From Sulfurimonas sp. (GTDB lineage Bacteria; Campylobacterota; Campylobacteria; Campylobacterales; Sulfurimonadaceae), in contig NVUO01000011.1 of the NCBI GenBank assembly GCA_002733155.1, positions 59,252-70,063 of the forward strand: 10,812 bases of DNA, given 5' to 3'. Position numbers and translations under genes: made by a program. Shown here in pieces: positions 1 through 5,956 of this stretch (position 1 is the stretch's first letter; every line of letters begins with the position of its first letter). The notes under the pieces are model-generated. The model had not been told where the DNA came from and ran no database searches. It saw only the letters and a list, made by a program, of their open reading frames with translations.

Positions 1-530
1 TTTTCATAATCTATTAGAATTAAGCTGGTATCTGGAACAAATGCTACTAGGTCTCTTAGATTAGATGGTCCAAATAACGGTAATACTATATGAGGTCCAG
101 CTCCAACTCCATAAAAGCCTAAAGTTTGACCAAAGTCTTCATTATGAGCTACTAAATTAAACTCACTTTTAGCTGGATCAAATAAACCAAATACCCCAAT
201 AGTAGTATTTATTAAAAATCTTTCTGTCTCTTCAGTAGCGTTATAAAATTTACCTTGAAGGATATTATTTACAAAACGCATAGGGAAATATAAATTTCTA
301 AAAAACTTCCTTATACTTCTTCTTACTTCTATATATGTATAACCTATATAAATTTTATTGACAGGTTTTAATACATTCATTATTAATATATCATTAAAAT
401 TCGTCATCACTCTGTTATAGCTACTAAATGGATCTGAGATTTTTTTTGTTTCTAATTCGTCATTAAACTCATCAAATTCATTTCCAAATAGACTAACAAC
501 TATTATCAATGCCATAAATAACTTTTTCAT
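1..530 (-). CDS. mlaA: MlaA (VacJ) family outer-membrane phospholipid transport protein, 3' end cut by window edge
   Basis: I translated this from the minus strand: the ATG is at 530-528 and 176 codons are visible before the left edge. MlaA sits in the outer membrane and, with the Mla system, removes mislocalised phospholipids from the outer leaflet. Family hallmarks seen in order are DPFSSYNRVM near residue 35, NDILIMNVLKPVNK, FVNNILQGKF, FLINTTIGVFGLFDPA, EDFGQTLGFYGVGAGPHIVLPLFGP and the following SNLRD. The first 16 or so residues (MKKLFMALIIVVSLFG) look like a signal peptide, but contain no cysteine. The usual lipobox of E. coli MlaA is therefore absent and signal peptidase I processing is inferred. 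The ATG directly abuts the recR stop (TAG then ATG), and an AGGG Shine-Dalgarno lies five bases upstream inside recR, so translation is probably coupled. The family call is firm; the C-terminus is not visible. Confidence 0.93.
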   Translation of the reverse strand, partial: MKKLFMALIIVVSLFGNEFDEFNDELETKKISDPFSSYNRVMTNFNDILIMNVLKPVNKIYIGYTYIEVRRSIRKFFRNLYFPMRFVNNILQGKFYNATEETERFLINTTIGVFGLFDPAKSEFNLVAHNEDFGQTLGFYGVGAGPHIVLPLFGPSNLRDLVAFVPDTSLILIDYE

Positions 531-1097
531 CTATACCCTAACTCTGTCTTCTAGTGCCCTTGTAAGTGAAAGTAAGTCAATATTTTCTAAACTAACACCA
601 GTTGGAACGCCCTGCGCAATTTTAGTGTAGTTTACTGTATATTCTTTTAATTTATCCTCAATATACAAAATAACTGCATCATTTGCTATAGATGGTGTAA
701 GAGCGAACACTATTTCTCCGATTCCTGAAGCTACTACTTGTTCTAACATTGATATATTTAATTCTTCTAAAGATTCTAATACAAAATATTTTCCATCAAA
801 TAAACCATTTTCTTCTAAAAGTAGTATATCTTTAGCATTCTCAACTATACAAAGTAAAGATTCATCCCTAGATTCATCACAACAAATAAAACATAAATCA
901 TCCTCGCTCATACCACCACAAGAACTGCACAATCTTATAGTACCCAAGGCATCTTCTATTGCATTAGATATTTTCATACCAACAAAACTATCTTTCATAA
1001 GCATAAAATATGCAAGTCTTGTAGCTGATTTTTTACCTATAGTTGGAAGTTCTTGTAAGGCTTCAACTAATTTTTCAAACTTTTCTAACTTTCTCAT
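531..1097 (-). CDS. recR: Recombination mediator protein RecR
   Basis: RecR works with RecO (and RecF where present) to load RecA on gapped single-stranded DNA. At 188 residues it is slightly shorter than E. coli RecR (about 200). Visible parts in order are an N-terminal helix-hairpin-helix (LPTIGKKSATRLAYFM, residues 17-32), a four-cysteine zinc finger (C57, C60, C69, C72), and a Toprim domain starting at about residue 81 (LLCIVENAKD). The C-terminal segment TKIAQGVPTGVSLENID and LTRALEDR (about 158-185) matches the family TRLARGLPVGGDLEY...LARAL pattern. The usual HVLGG..SP..GI stretch after the Toprim start is replaced by YFVLESLEELNISMLEQ, which I recall as shared with Helicobacter RecR. 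Its ATG overlaps the mltA stop by one base (TAATG), and AAGGA lies about nine bases upstream. It is the middle gene of the mltA-recR-mlaA operon. Confidence 0.95.
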   Translation of the reverse strand: MRKLEKFEKLVEALQELPTIGKKSATRLAYFMLMKDSFVGMKISNAIEDALGTIRLCSSCGGMSEDDLCFICCDESRDESLLCIVENAKDILLLEENGLFDGKYFVLESLEELNISMLEQVVASGIGEIVFALTPSIANDAVILYIEDKLKEYTVNYTKIAQGVPTGVSLENIDLLSLTRALEDRVRV

Positions 1098-2194
1098 TAG
1101 TTAATTTCCTTTTCTTTTGGCATCAGTATCCATAAATTTAGATCTGACTTTAATTTACCAGCTTTAAGCATTGCCTTATTTCCAAAACCTAAAAATATAT
1201 CTGCTCGAAGTGCACCTTTAATCGCACCACCAGTATCTTCAGCCATAACTATCCTACTTATATGTTTTTTATCTATGCTTGAATCTAGATATAACATACT
1301 ACCTAATGGTATAAAAAATTTATCCACTGCTATAGAGCGATTTGGAGTAAGGCTAAGACCAAGCGAACCTGAGGCTCCATGATTTTGTTTTTTAAAAAAA
1401 ACCATTGATTTATTGTAATTTAAAAGCTCATCTATTCTTGATGGATGTTTTTTTAGCCAAGCTTTTATACTTTGAAGAGAGATATTTTTTTTACTTATCT
1501 CATCCTTATTTATAAGATACTTTCCAATAGATTTATATTTATGTCCATTTTGGTTTGAAAAACCTAGATAAATCATATCACCATTATCTAAATTCACCCT
1601 GCCTGAACCTTGCACCTCTAAAAAAAATAAATCTATTTTCGAATTTACATAACAAATAACCTTAGCATCTATAGTATTTGATTTAAATTCTTCTCTTGTA
1701 TAATAAGGTATTAGTTTTCCATTTACTAACCTACCCCTAAGTCTGTAATTTTTTAGTTCAGGATATACTGAACTTAATTCTACTACAATTAAATCTTTTG
1801 GTTTTTCATATACTGGATAAATATATGGTACTTTTTTTACTAATGAACCTCTTAATGACGCCTCATAATATCCAGTTAAAAGTCCACTCTCTTGTTTATT
1901 ACTACTACTTAATTTATAGGCTGTAAATTCAGATACAAAAAACTTTTTTATATCTTTAGTTTTTTTAGCTTTAGTACATAAATCTTTATATATTTTAAAA
2001 GTTCTTTTACTCCTACAAGAATTTTTAAATGATTCTAATGCTTTTTTATAATGCTCATTTTTCCAATTTGGTAAAGTTTTTATATCTGTTCGTAAAAGTT
2101 TTGTTTTTGGCATAGATTCAAAAATAATTTCAGGCTGTTTTGAGCAAGAAATAAAAAAAATAGTAAGTATAAAAAGTAGTATATAATATTTCAT
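1097..2194 (-). CDS. mltA: Membrane-bound lytic murein transglycosylase A (MltA), lipoprotein
   Basis: MltA cleaves the MurNAc-GlcNAc bond of peptidoglycan and forms 1,6-anhydromuropeptides. It acts from the periplasmic face of the outer membrane. The 365 residues match the E. coli length. The N-terminus is a lipoprotein signal with a lipobox-like FISC and Cys17 as the lipidation site. The MltA domain shows LTGYYE (106-111), PYYTREE (163-169) and VQGSG (194-198). The C-terminal 3D (three-aspartate) domain runs from about 283 to 360, with SIAVDKFFIPLGS, AEDTGGAIKG (Asp320) and RADIFLG (Asp332). Asp320 is my best guess for the equivalent of the catalytic Asp308 of E. coli. This is the first gene of the minus-strand operon. 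No Shine-Dalgarno precedes the ATG, and a TATAAT box ends seven bases before it, so the message may be leaderless. The start is supported by the signal peptide beginning there. Confidence 0.95.
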   Translation of the reverse strand: MKYYILLFILTIFFISCSKQPEIIFESMPKTKLLRTDIKTLPNWKNEHYKKALESFKNSCRSKRTFKIYKDLCTKAKKTKDIKKFFVSEFTAYKLSSSNKQESGLLTGYYEASLRGSLVKKVPYIYPVYEKPKDLIVVELSSVYPELKNYRLRGRLVNGKLIPYYTREEFKSNTIDAKVICYVNSKIDLFFLEVQGSGRVNLDNGDMIYLGFSNQNGHKYKSIGKYLINKDEISKKNISLQSIKAWLKKHPSRIDELLNYNKSMVFFKKQNHGASGSLGLSLTPNRSIAVDKFFIPLGSMLYLDSSIDKKHISRIVMAEDTGGAIKGALRADIFLGFGNKAMLKAGKLKSDLNLWILMPKEKEIN

Positions 2195-2201
2195 GAATAT
2201 A

Positions 2202-2207
2202 ATTATA
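2202..2207 (-). promoter_or_regulatory. Candidate -10 box for mltA-recR-mlaA
   Basis: On the minus strand this reads TATAAT, an exact match to the sigma-70 -10 consensus. No convincing -35 hexamer lies 16-18 bases upstream, which is common in Campylobacterota. The predicted transcription start is about 2195, one base before the mltA ATG at 2194, so there is no room for a ribosome binding site. AT-richness makes chance matches possible. Confidence 0.45.
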
Positions 2208-2227
2208 CTGATATTAAATTTAAAACG

Positions 2228-2248
2228 ATATAATTGCGAAAATTATAT
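2228..2248. repeat. Inverted repeat over the dnaJ -10 region
   Basis: ATATAATT at 2228-2235 is repeated inverted as AATTATAT at 2241-2248, with the five-base spacer GCGAA. It overlaps the predicted -10 box and transcription start of dnaJ. It could be an operator, but AT-rich DNA gives such repeats by chance. It does not resemble the HrcA CIRCE element (TTAGCACTC-N9-GAGTGCTAA). Confidence 0.3.
2229..2234 (+). promoter_or_regulatory. Candidate -10 box for dnaJ
   Basis: Exact TATAAT on the plus strand in the 72-base gap between mltA and dnaJ. The predicted start near 2241 gives a leader of about 26 bases that includes AGGA at 2251-2254. No clear -35 box is visible. The box is part of an 8-bp inverted repeat (2228-2235 and 2241-2248). 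Confidence 0.45.
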
Positions 2249-2266
2249 ACAGGAATAGTAATAAAT

Positions 2267-3394
2267 ATGCAAGATTTAAGTTATTATGAAATCTTAGAAA
2301 TTTCCAAAAACGCAGATAAAACAACAATAAAAAAAGCATATAGGACTATGGCTAAAAAATATCATCCAGATAAAAATCCTGGTGATGAAGAAGCTGAACA
2401 TAATTTCAAACTATGTAATGAAGCTTACCAATGTCTAAGTAATGAAAGCCAAAAAAGTGTATATGACCGTTATGGCAAGGAAGGCTTACAAGGCATGGGT
2501 GGAGGTGCACGTAGTTCATCTAGTGGTTTTGATGACTTAGGATCTATGTTTGAGGAGATGTTTTCTGGATTTGGCGGTGGAGGAAGAGGTCGTCGTCAAA
2601 ACCCAACTGATATGGAAAAATATTCACTAGATATGAATGTAGACATGTATCTAAGCTTTAATGAGGCTATTTTTGGTTGTGAAAAAGATATAGAATTTTC
2701 TTATAAAAATACTTGTAAACCATGTAGTGGTACTGGTGCTAAAAATGGAAAACTATCAACTTGTAAACAGTGTAAAGGTCAGGGTCAAGTTTTTATGAAA
2801 CAAGGTTTTATGACTTTTTCTCAAACCTGCCCAGTATGTCAAGGTACTGGTAGCGCACCAGCCCAAGCATGTGATAGTTGTCACGGGGAGGGTTATACTG
2901 AAGAACGCGGTAATGTTACTATCAAAGTTCCAAAAGGGATTGATGATGGTAACCGCTTAAGAGTATCTGGAAAAGGTAATATTGGTAAACGTGGAAGCAG
3001 AGGTGACTTATATGTAACTTTTTCTGTAAAAGCTGATAAACACTTTATCCGAGAAGGCAATGATGTATATATAGAAATTCCAGTATTTTTTACTCAGGCA
3101 GTTACTGGTGATATATTAACTATTCCATCAATTAGAGGTGAATTAGAATTAAAACTAAAAGTTGGGACTAGAGATAAAGAACAGTTTACTTTTAGAGGTG
3201 AGGGCATTGATGATGTACATGGGCATGGCAAAGGTGACTTTATCGCTCAGGTAAATATCACTTATCCAACTAAATTAAATGATGAACAAACTGAACTTAT
3301 ATCTAAATTACAAGAATCATTTGGTATAGAATCTAAAGTACATGAGAATGATTTAGATTCTACTTTAGATAAGATGAAAAACTGGTTTAAATAA
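2267..3394 (+). CDS. dnaJ: Chaperone protein DnaJ (type I Hsp40)
   Basis: DnaJ stimulates DnaK ATP hydrolysis and delivers unfolded clients in the cytoplasm. The 375-residue product has the full type I layout. It begins with a J domain (residues 4-70, HPD at 33-35), then a Gly/Phe-rich linker (about 75-110). The zinc domain has four CxxCxGxG repeats (C150/C153, C166/C169, C188/C191, C202/C205), followed by the C-terminal substrate-binding domains to about 335 and a short tail. I chose the ATG at 2267 because MQDLSYYEIL is the normal DnaJ N-terminus and AGGA lies 12 bases upstream. An in-frame TTG at 2234 would add 11 atypical residues and lies within the predicted -10 box. The gene is divergent from mltA and is followed by a hairpin, so it may be monocistronic. 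No CIRCE element is visible upstream, so any heat-shock control is not evident here. Confidence 0.97.
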   Translation: MQDLSYYEILEISKNADKTTIKKAYRTMAKKYHPDKNPGDEEAEHNFKLCNEAYQCLSNESQKSVYDRYGKEGLQGMGGGARSSSSGFDDLGSMFEEMFSGFGGGGRGRRQNPTDMEKYSLDMNVDMYLSFNEAIFGCEKDIEFSYKNTCKPCSGTGAKNGKLSTCKQCKGQGQVFMKQGFMTFSQTCPVCQGTGSAPAQACDSCHGEGYTEERGNVTIKVPKGIDDGNRLRVSGKGNIGKRGSRGDLYVTFSVKADKHFIREGNDVYIEIPVFFTQAVTGDILTIPSIRGELELKLKVGTRDKEQFTFRGEGIDDVHGHGKGDFIAQVNITYPTKLNDEQTELISKLQESFGIESKVHENDLDSTLDKMKNWFK

Positions 3395-3407
3395 GGGCAT
3401 AAAACTT

Positions 3408-3445
3408 TAAATCTTTTCTTATAGCTTTTAATAAGAAAAGATTTA
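3408..3445 (+). terminator. 15-bp perfect hairpin downstream of dnaJ
   Basis: TAAATCTTTTCTTAT (3408-3422) pairs perfectly with ATAAGAAAAGATTTA (3431-3445) around an eight-base loop, starting 14 bases after the dnaJ stop. The stem is AT-rich and no long T run follows, so it is not a textbook intrinsic terminator. Its position and its perfect 15 bp argue for a role in termination or 3' end protection. Confidence 0.55.
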
Positions 3446-3488
3446 TGTTAAACTTCTAACAAATTTAAAACATCTAAAGAATATATAA

Positions 3489-4082
3489 ATGAATAGAACT
3501 CATCTTAAAAATCAACTATCAACATTAGCTTTATCCATGTTTAGAAAAGATTTTTTTGGAATTTATCATGGTTCTATATCTGCAAAAACGGAATCGAATC
3601 GTTTTTTAATAAATACTAAAGAAGCAATATTTGATGACATTTGTGATAAAAATCTAATAGAATTATATTTTAAAAAAGATTATAGATGGAAACAGGCTAG
3701 TATAGATTCAAATATACACCACAGTATATACTCGCAAATTTCAGACGCTAAATTTATATGTTTTTCTATGCCCCCCTTTACAACTGCTTACTCCCTTGAA
3801 CACAATATTATATCTCCAAAAGATTACTTTGGATATAAGGTATTTGGAAATATTGAAATTACCGATCCAAAACAATTCGACGATTGGTATGAAAGAGCAC
3901 AAAGTGAAATCGCATATTATTTTCAAAGTAAAAAAACTGATATCATGATAATTAGAGGTTTTGGGGTATATACTTTTAATAGAGATTTACATGAAATGGC
4001 AAAAAAACTTGCCATTTTAGAGAAGTCATGTAAACTTTTAATGATGAAAGATAATTCTAAAACTGACTTTAGCTTTGATTAA
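3489..4082 (+). CDS. Class II aldolase/adducin-fold protein with degenerate metal site
   Basis: The 197-residue product follows the class II aldolase/adducin pattern through most of its length. GIYHGSISAK (24-33) matches the GNVSxR phosphate-loop region. SIDSNIHHSIYSQISDAK (71-88) matches SSEW..H..IY...PD. CFSMPPFTTAYS (91-102) matches VHTHSPYATAFS. RGFGVYTFNRDLHEMAKKLAILE (156-178) matches LRNHG...WGRDLEEA.....LE. The three zinc-binding histidines of enzymes such as fuculose-1-phosphate aldolase are replaced by Phe92, Met94 and Phe158, and the catalytic Glu by Asp73. Ordinary zinc-dependent aldolase or epimerase activity is therefore unlikely. A structural or binding role, as in adducin, is inferred but unproven. 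AAAGA lies eight bases before the ATG. The gene sits between dnaJ and the converging bioA, sharing its last four bases with bioA. Role unknown. Confidence 0.85.
   Translation: MNRTHLKNQLSTLALSMFRKDFFGIYHGSISAKTESNRFLINTKEAIFDDICDKNLIELYFKKDYRWKQASIDSNIHHSIYSQISDAKFICFSMPPFTTAYSLEHNIISPKDYFGYKVFGNIEITDPKQFDDWYERAQSEIAYYFQSKKTDIMIIRGFGVYTFNRDLHEMAKKLAILEKSCKLLMMKDNSKTDFSFD
3994..4017. repeat. 9-bp inverted repeat inside the aldolase-like gene, beyond the 3' end of bioA
   Basis: AAATGGCAA (3994-4002) and TTGCCATTT (4009-4017) form a perfect stem with a six-base loop. It lies about 62 bases beyond the bioA stop when read on the minus strand. On that strand the loop reads GTTTTT, with no T run after the stem. 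It might help end bioA transcripts in the absence of an intergenic terminator, or be a coincidence of the coding sequence (MAKKLAI). Confidence 0.3.
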
Positions 4083-5377
4083 TCTAATAAAGATATAGCC
4101 TTATAAGCTGTATCCATCATCTTATTTACTTCTTTTTTTGTAATTATATATGGAGGCATAAAATATACAATATGTCCAAGTGGTCTAATTAAAACTCCAT
4201 TTTTTAGAGCATATTGATAAACTTTTAGACCTATCCTATCTTCAGCTTTATAACCTTTAAGTTCAATAGCACAAATCATCCCTGTTTGTCTTATAGATTT
4301 TACATTCTCAAGATTTTTAAATTTTTCTAACTTTTCTCCCATATATATAGCTGTTTTTTTATTATTCTCTATAACATTATCTTTTTCAAAAATATCTAAA
4401 GTTGCATTAGCAGCTGCACAAGCAAGAGCATTTCCAGTATAAGAATGCGAATGTAAAAATGCCTTATGTTCATTATAATCACAATAAAATTTTGCATAAA
4501 TATCATTAGATGTTAAAACTACTGATAATGGTAAATAACCTCCAGTTAAAGCCTTTGATAAAACTAAAAAATCTGGAGAAATTTTTGCCTTTTGACATGC
4601 AAACAGTTCACCAGTCCTACCAAAACCAACCATAACTTCATCAGCTATTAGATGTATGTCATATTTTGTACATATTTTACGAACTTGTACTAAAAACTCG
4701 GCATGATACATATGCATATAACCAGCACCTTGGACTAATGGTTCAAGAATTATTGCTGATATTTCATTTGACCTAGCTATACATAATTTTTCAAACTCCA
4801 AAGCTGCACTTATAGCTGATTGGAAACTCTCATCTTTTGGCACTGCAGTTTGAATTGTTTTAATTAATAATGGGGCATATGTATCTTTATAAAGATCTAC
4901 ATCACCGACACTTAAGGCTCCAATAGTCTCACCATGATAAGAGTTTGTCAAAGAAACAAATAAATCTTTATTTTTCCCATCATTTTTATGAGCATGGAAA
5001 CTCATTTTAAGTGCTACTTCAACGGCGGAGGAACCATTATCTGCATAAAAACACTTATCTAATTTATCCGGAGTTAATTTAACTAGTCTTTCCGAAAGAT
5101 TAATTATGCCCTCATGAGTAAAACCTGCTAAAATCACATGTTCTAATGTATCTAGCTGTTTTTTTATTTTATCATTTATATAACTATTTGTATGTCCAAA
5201 AATATTAACCCACCAAGAACTAACTGCATCTATATACGTATTACCCTCAAAGTCTTCTAAATAGACTCCATAAGCCTTTTTAATAGGTATTAAAGGAAGC
5301 GTTTCATGATCTTTCATCTGCGTACAAGGATGCCAAAGGACATCTAAATCTCTGTTTTTTAATTCTAAATTTTTCAT
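4079..5377 (-). CDS. bioA: Adenosylmethionine-8-amino-7-oxononanoate aminotransferase (BioA)
   Basis: This PLP enzyme converts 7-keto-8-aminopelargonate to 7,8-diaminopelargonate in biotin synthesis, using S-adenosylmethionine as amino donor. The 432 residues are normal for the family. BioA-specific marks are LWHPCTQM (14-21) and SSWWVN (53-58), which separate it from other class III aminotransferases. PLP-binding features are GSSAVE (115-120), Tyr147 in SYHGE, Asp246 in ADEV and the Schiff-base lysine K275 in LVLSKALTGG. HSHSYTGNALACAAA (309-323) and the conserved arginine in LIRPLGH (R398) follow. The start is fixed: an in-frame TAA lies six bases upstream of the ATG. No Shine-Dalgarno is visible, and a near-consensus promoter places transcription initiation at the ATG itself. 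No other biotin gene is in the window. The stop overlaps that of the converging gene. Confidence 0.97.
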   Translation of the reverse strand: MKNLELKNRDLDVLWHPCTQMKDHETLPLIPIKKAYGVYLEDFEGNTYIDAVSSWWVNIFGHTNSYINDKIKKQLDTLEHVILAGFTHEGIINLSERLVKLTPDKLDKCFYADNGSSAVEVALKMSFHAHKNDGKNKDLFVSLTNSYHGETIGALSVGDVDLYKDTYAPLLIKTIQTAVPKDESFQSAISAALEFEKLCIARSNEISAIILEPLVQGAGYMHMYHAEFLVQVRKICTKYDIHLIADEVMVGFGRTGELFACQKAKISPDFLVLSKALTGGYLPLSVVLTSNDIYAKFYCDYNEHKAFLHSHSYTGNALACAAANATLDIFEKDNVIENNKKTAIYMGEKLEKFKNLENVKSIRQTGMICAIELKGYKAEDRIGLKVYQYALKNGVLIRPLGHIVYFMPPYIITKKEVNKMMDTAYKAISLLD

Positions 5378-5382
5378 GTCTT

Positions 5383-5411
5383 ATTCTACAAGAAGAAACT
5401 ATTTATGTCAA
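5383..5411 (-). promoter_or_regulatory. Near-consensus sigma-70 promoter for bioA
   Basis: Read on the minus strand, TTGACA at 5411-5406 (perfect -35) is followed by exactly 17 bases and then TAGAAT at 5388-5383 (five of six matches to the -10). Counting from the -10, transcription should begin at about 5376-5377, which is the A of the bioA ATG (5377). The message would be leaderless. This is the best promoter in the window. I see no dyad that would suggest a BirA operator. Confidence 0.72.
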
Positions 5412-5450
5412 TACTGAAATAATATTTAACTTCACATTAAAAGCTATGTT

Positions 5451-5798
5451 TCAATCTCTTTGAGATGCCTCATACTCCTCACTAAATGATAAGTTTGTAC
5501 ATGACAATAAACCATATAGTTCCATATCAACTCCAGCAACATTACATATTTCAGCTCCCTCTTCATCTAAAAAAATAAATTTTTCATATTTATGATCAGA
5601 TTTTTGAATATATTTAGAATATACGACAAAATAGGCATTTCTTAGGGCTGGAATTTTTTTACAAGCATCTGTATATTTAGCACAAGTTTTTTCAACACTT
5701 TTAATCTCTAATACATCAGATTGTATAGTGTTTAATAATAGCTCAGGTAATTTTGGCAATTCTTTTTGAATATTAGCGTATTTGACGACAGTATGCAT
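5451..5798 (-). CDS. Small uncharacterised protein upstream of bioA
   Basis: I do not recognise this 115-residue protein. It has no signal peptide or membrane segment and is probably cytoplasmic. It contains five cysteines (about residues 39, 46, 85, 100 and others nearby), without a clear CxxC motif. The segment YFVVYSKYIQKSDHKYEKFIFLDEEG, written here only as its start YFVVYSKYIQ and end FIFLDEEG, suggests a beta strand pair in the middle. The start is supported by AAAGGA six bases before the ATG, the best ribosome binding site on this strand. It is on the same strand as bioA with a 73-base gap that contains the bioA promoter. Transcripts from here could also reach bioA. It diverges from the chaperone-ftsA-ftsZ cluster. 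A link to biotin synthesis cannot be argued from sequence. Confidence 0.72.
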   Translation of the reverse strand: MHTVVKYANIQKELPKLPELLLNTIQSDVLEIKSVEKTCAKYTDACKKIPALRNAYFVVYSKYIQKSDHKYEKFIFLDEEGAEICNVAGVDMELYGLLSCTNLSFSEEYEASQRD

Positions 5799-5956
5799 AA
5801 TAATTCCTTTTATATCTATCTACAAAGATTTTACAACTTTTTATTTTACATCTATCTTAAAAAATAGTATATGCTTAGTTTACTCCCTACTTTATCAAGT
5901 TTTAATACGAATTTACATAGAATTACAAAAATATCATATAAAAGGTACTAAATTAG
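5799..5956. promoter_or_regulatory. Divergent intergenic region upstream of the PpiD-like/ftsA/ftsZ cluster
   Basis: This 158-base AT-rich gap separates the small minus-strand gene from the plus-strand division cluster and should hold promoters for both. The best plus-strand candidate is TAGAAT at 5918-5923, giving a start near 5930. The AAAGG at 5941-5945 would then serve the ATG at 5957. It has no good -35. For the minus strand I see no convincing promoter. An open frame crosses the gap but looks non-coding. Confidence 0.35.

Noticed and set aside
2234..2266. TTG start adding 11 residues to DnaJ
   Set aside because: The added residues do not match DnaJ N-termini, the TTG lies in the predicted -10 box, and the ATG at 2267 has an AGGA upstream.
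3741..3926. 61-residue minus-strand open frame
   Set aside because: It lies wholly inside the well-supported aldolase-like gene, on the other strand, with no recognisable features.
5378..5450. Riboswitch or long leader for bioA
   Set aside because: The 73-base gap is filled by a promoter whose start falls at the ATG, leaving no leader RNA.
5880..5906. TTTACT...TAATAC as a promoter for the PpiD-like gene
   Set aside because: It matches only four and three of six consensus bases; the TAGAAT at 5918 is a better -10.
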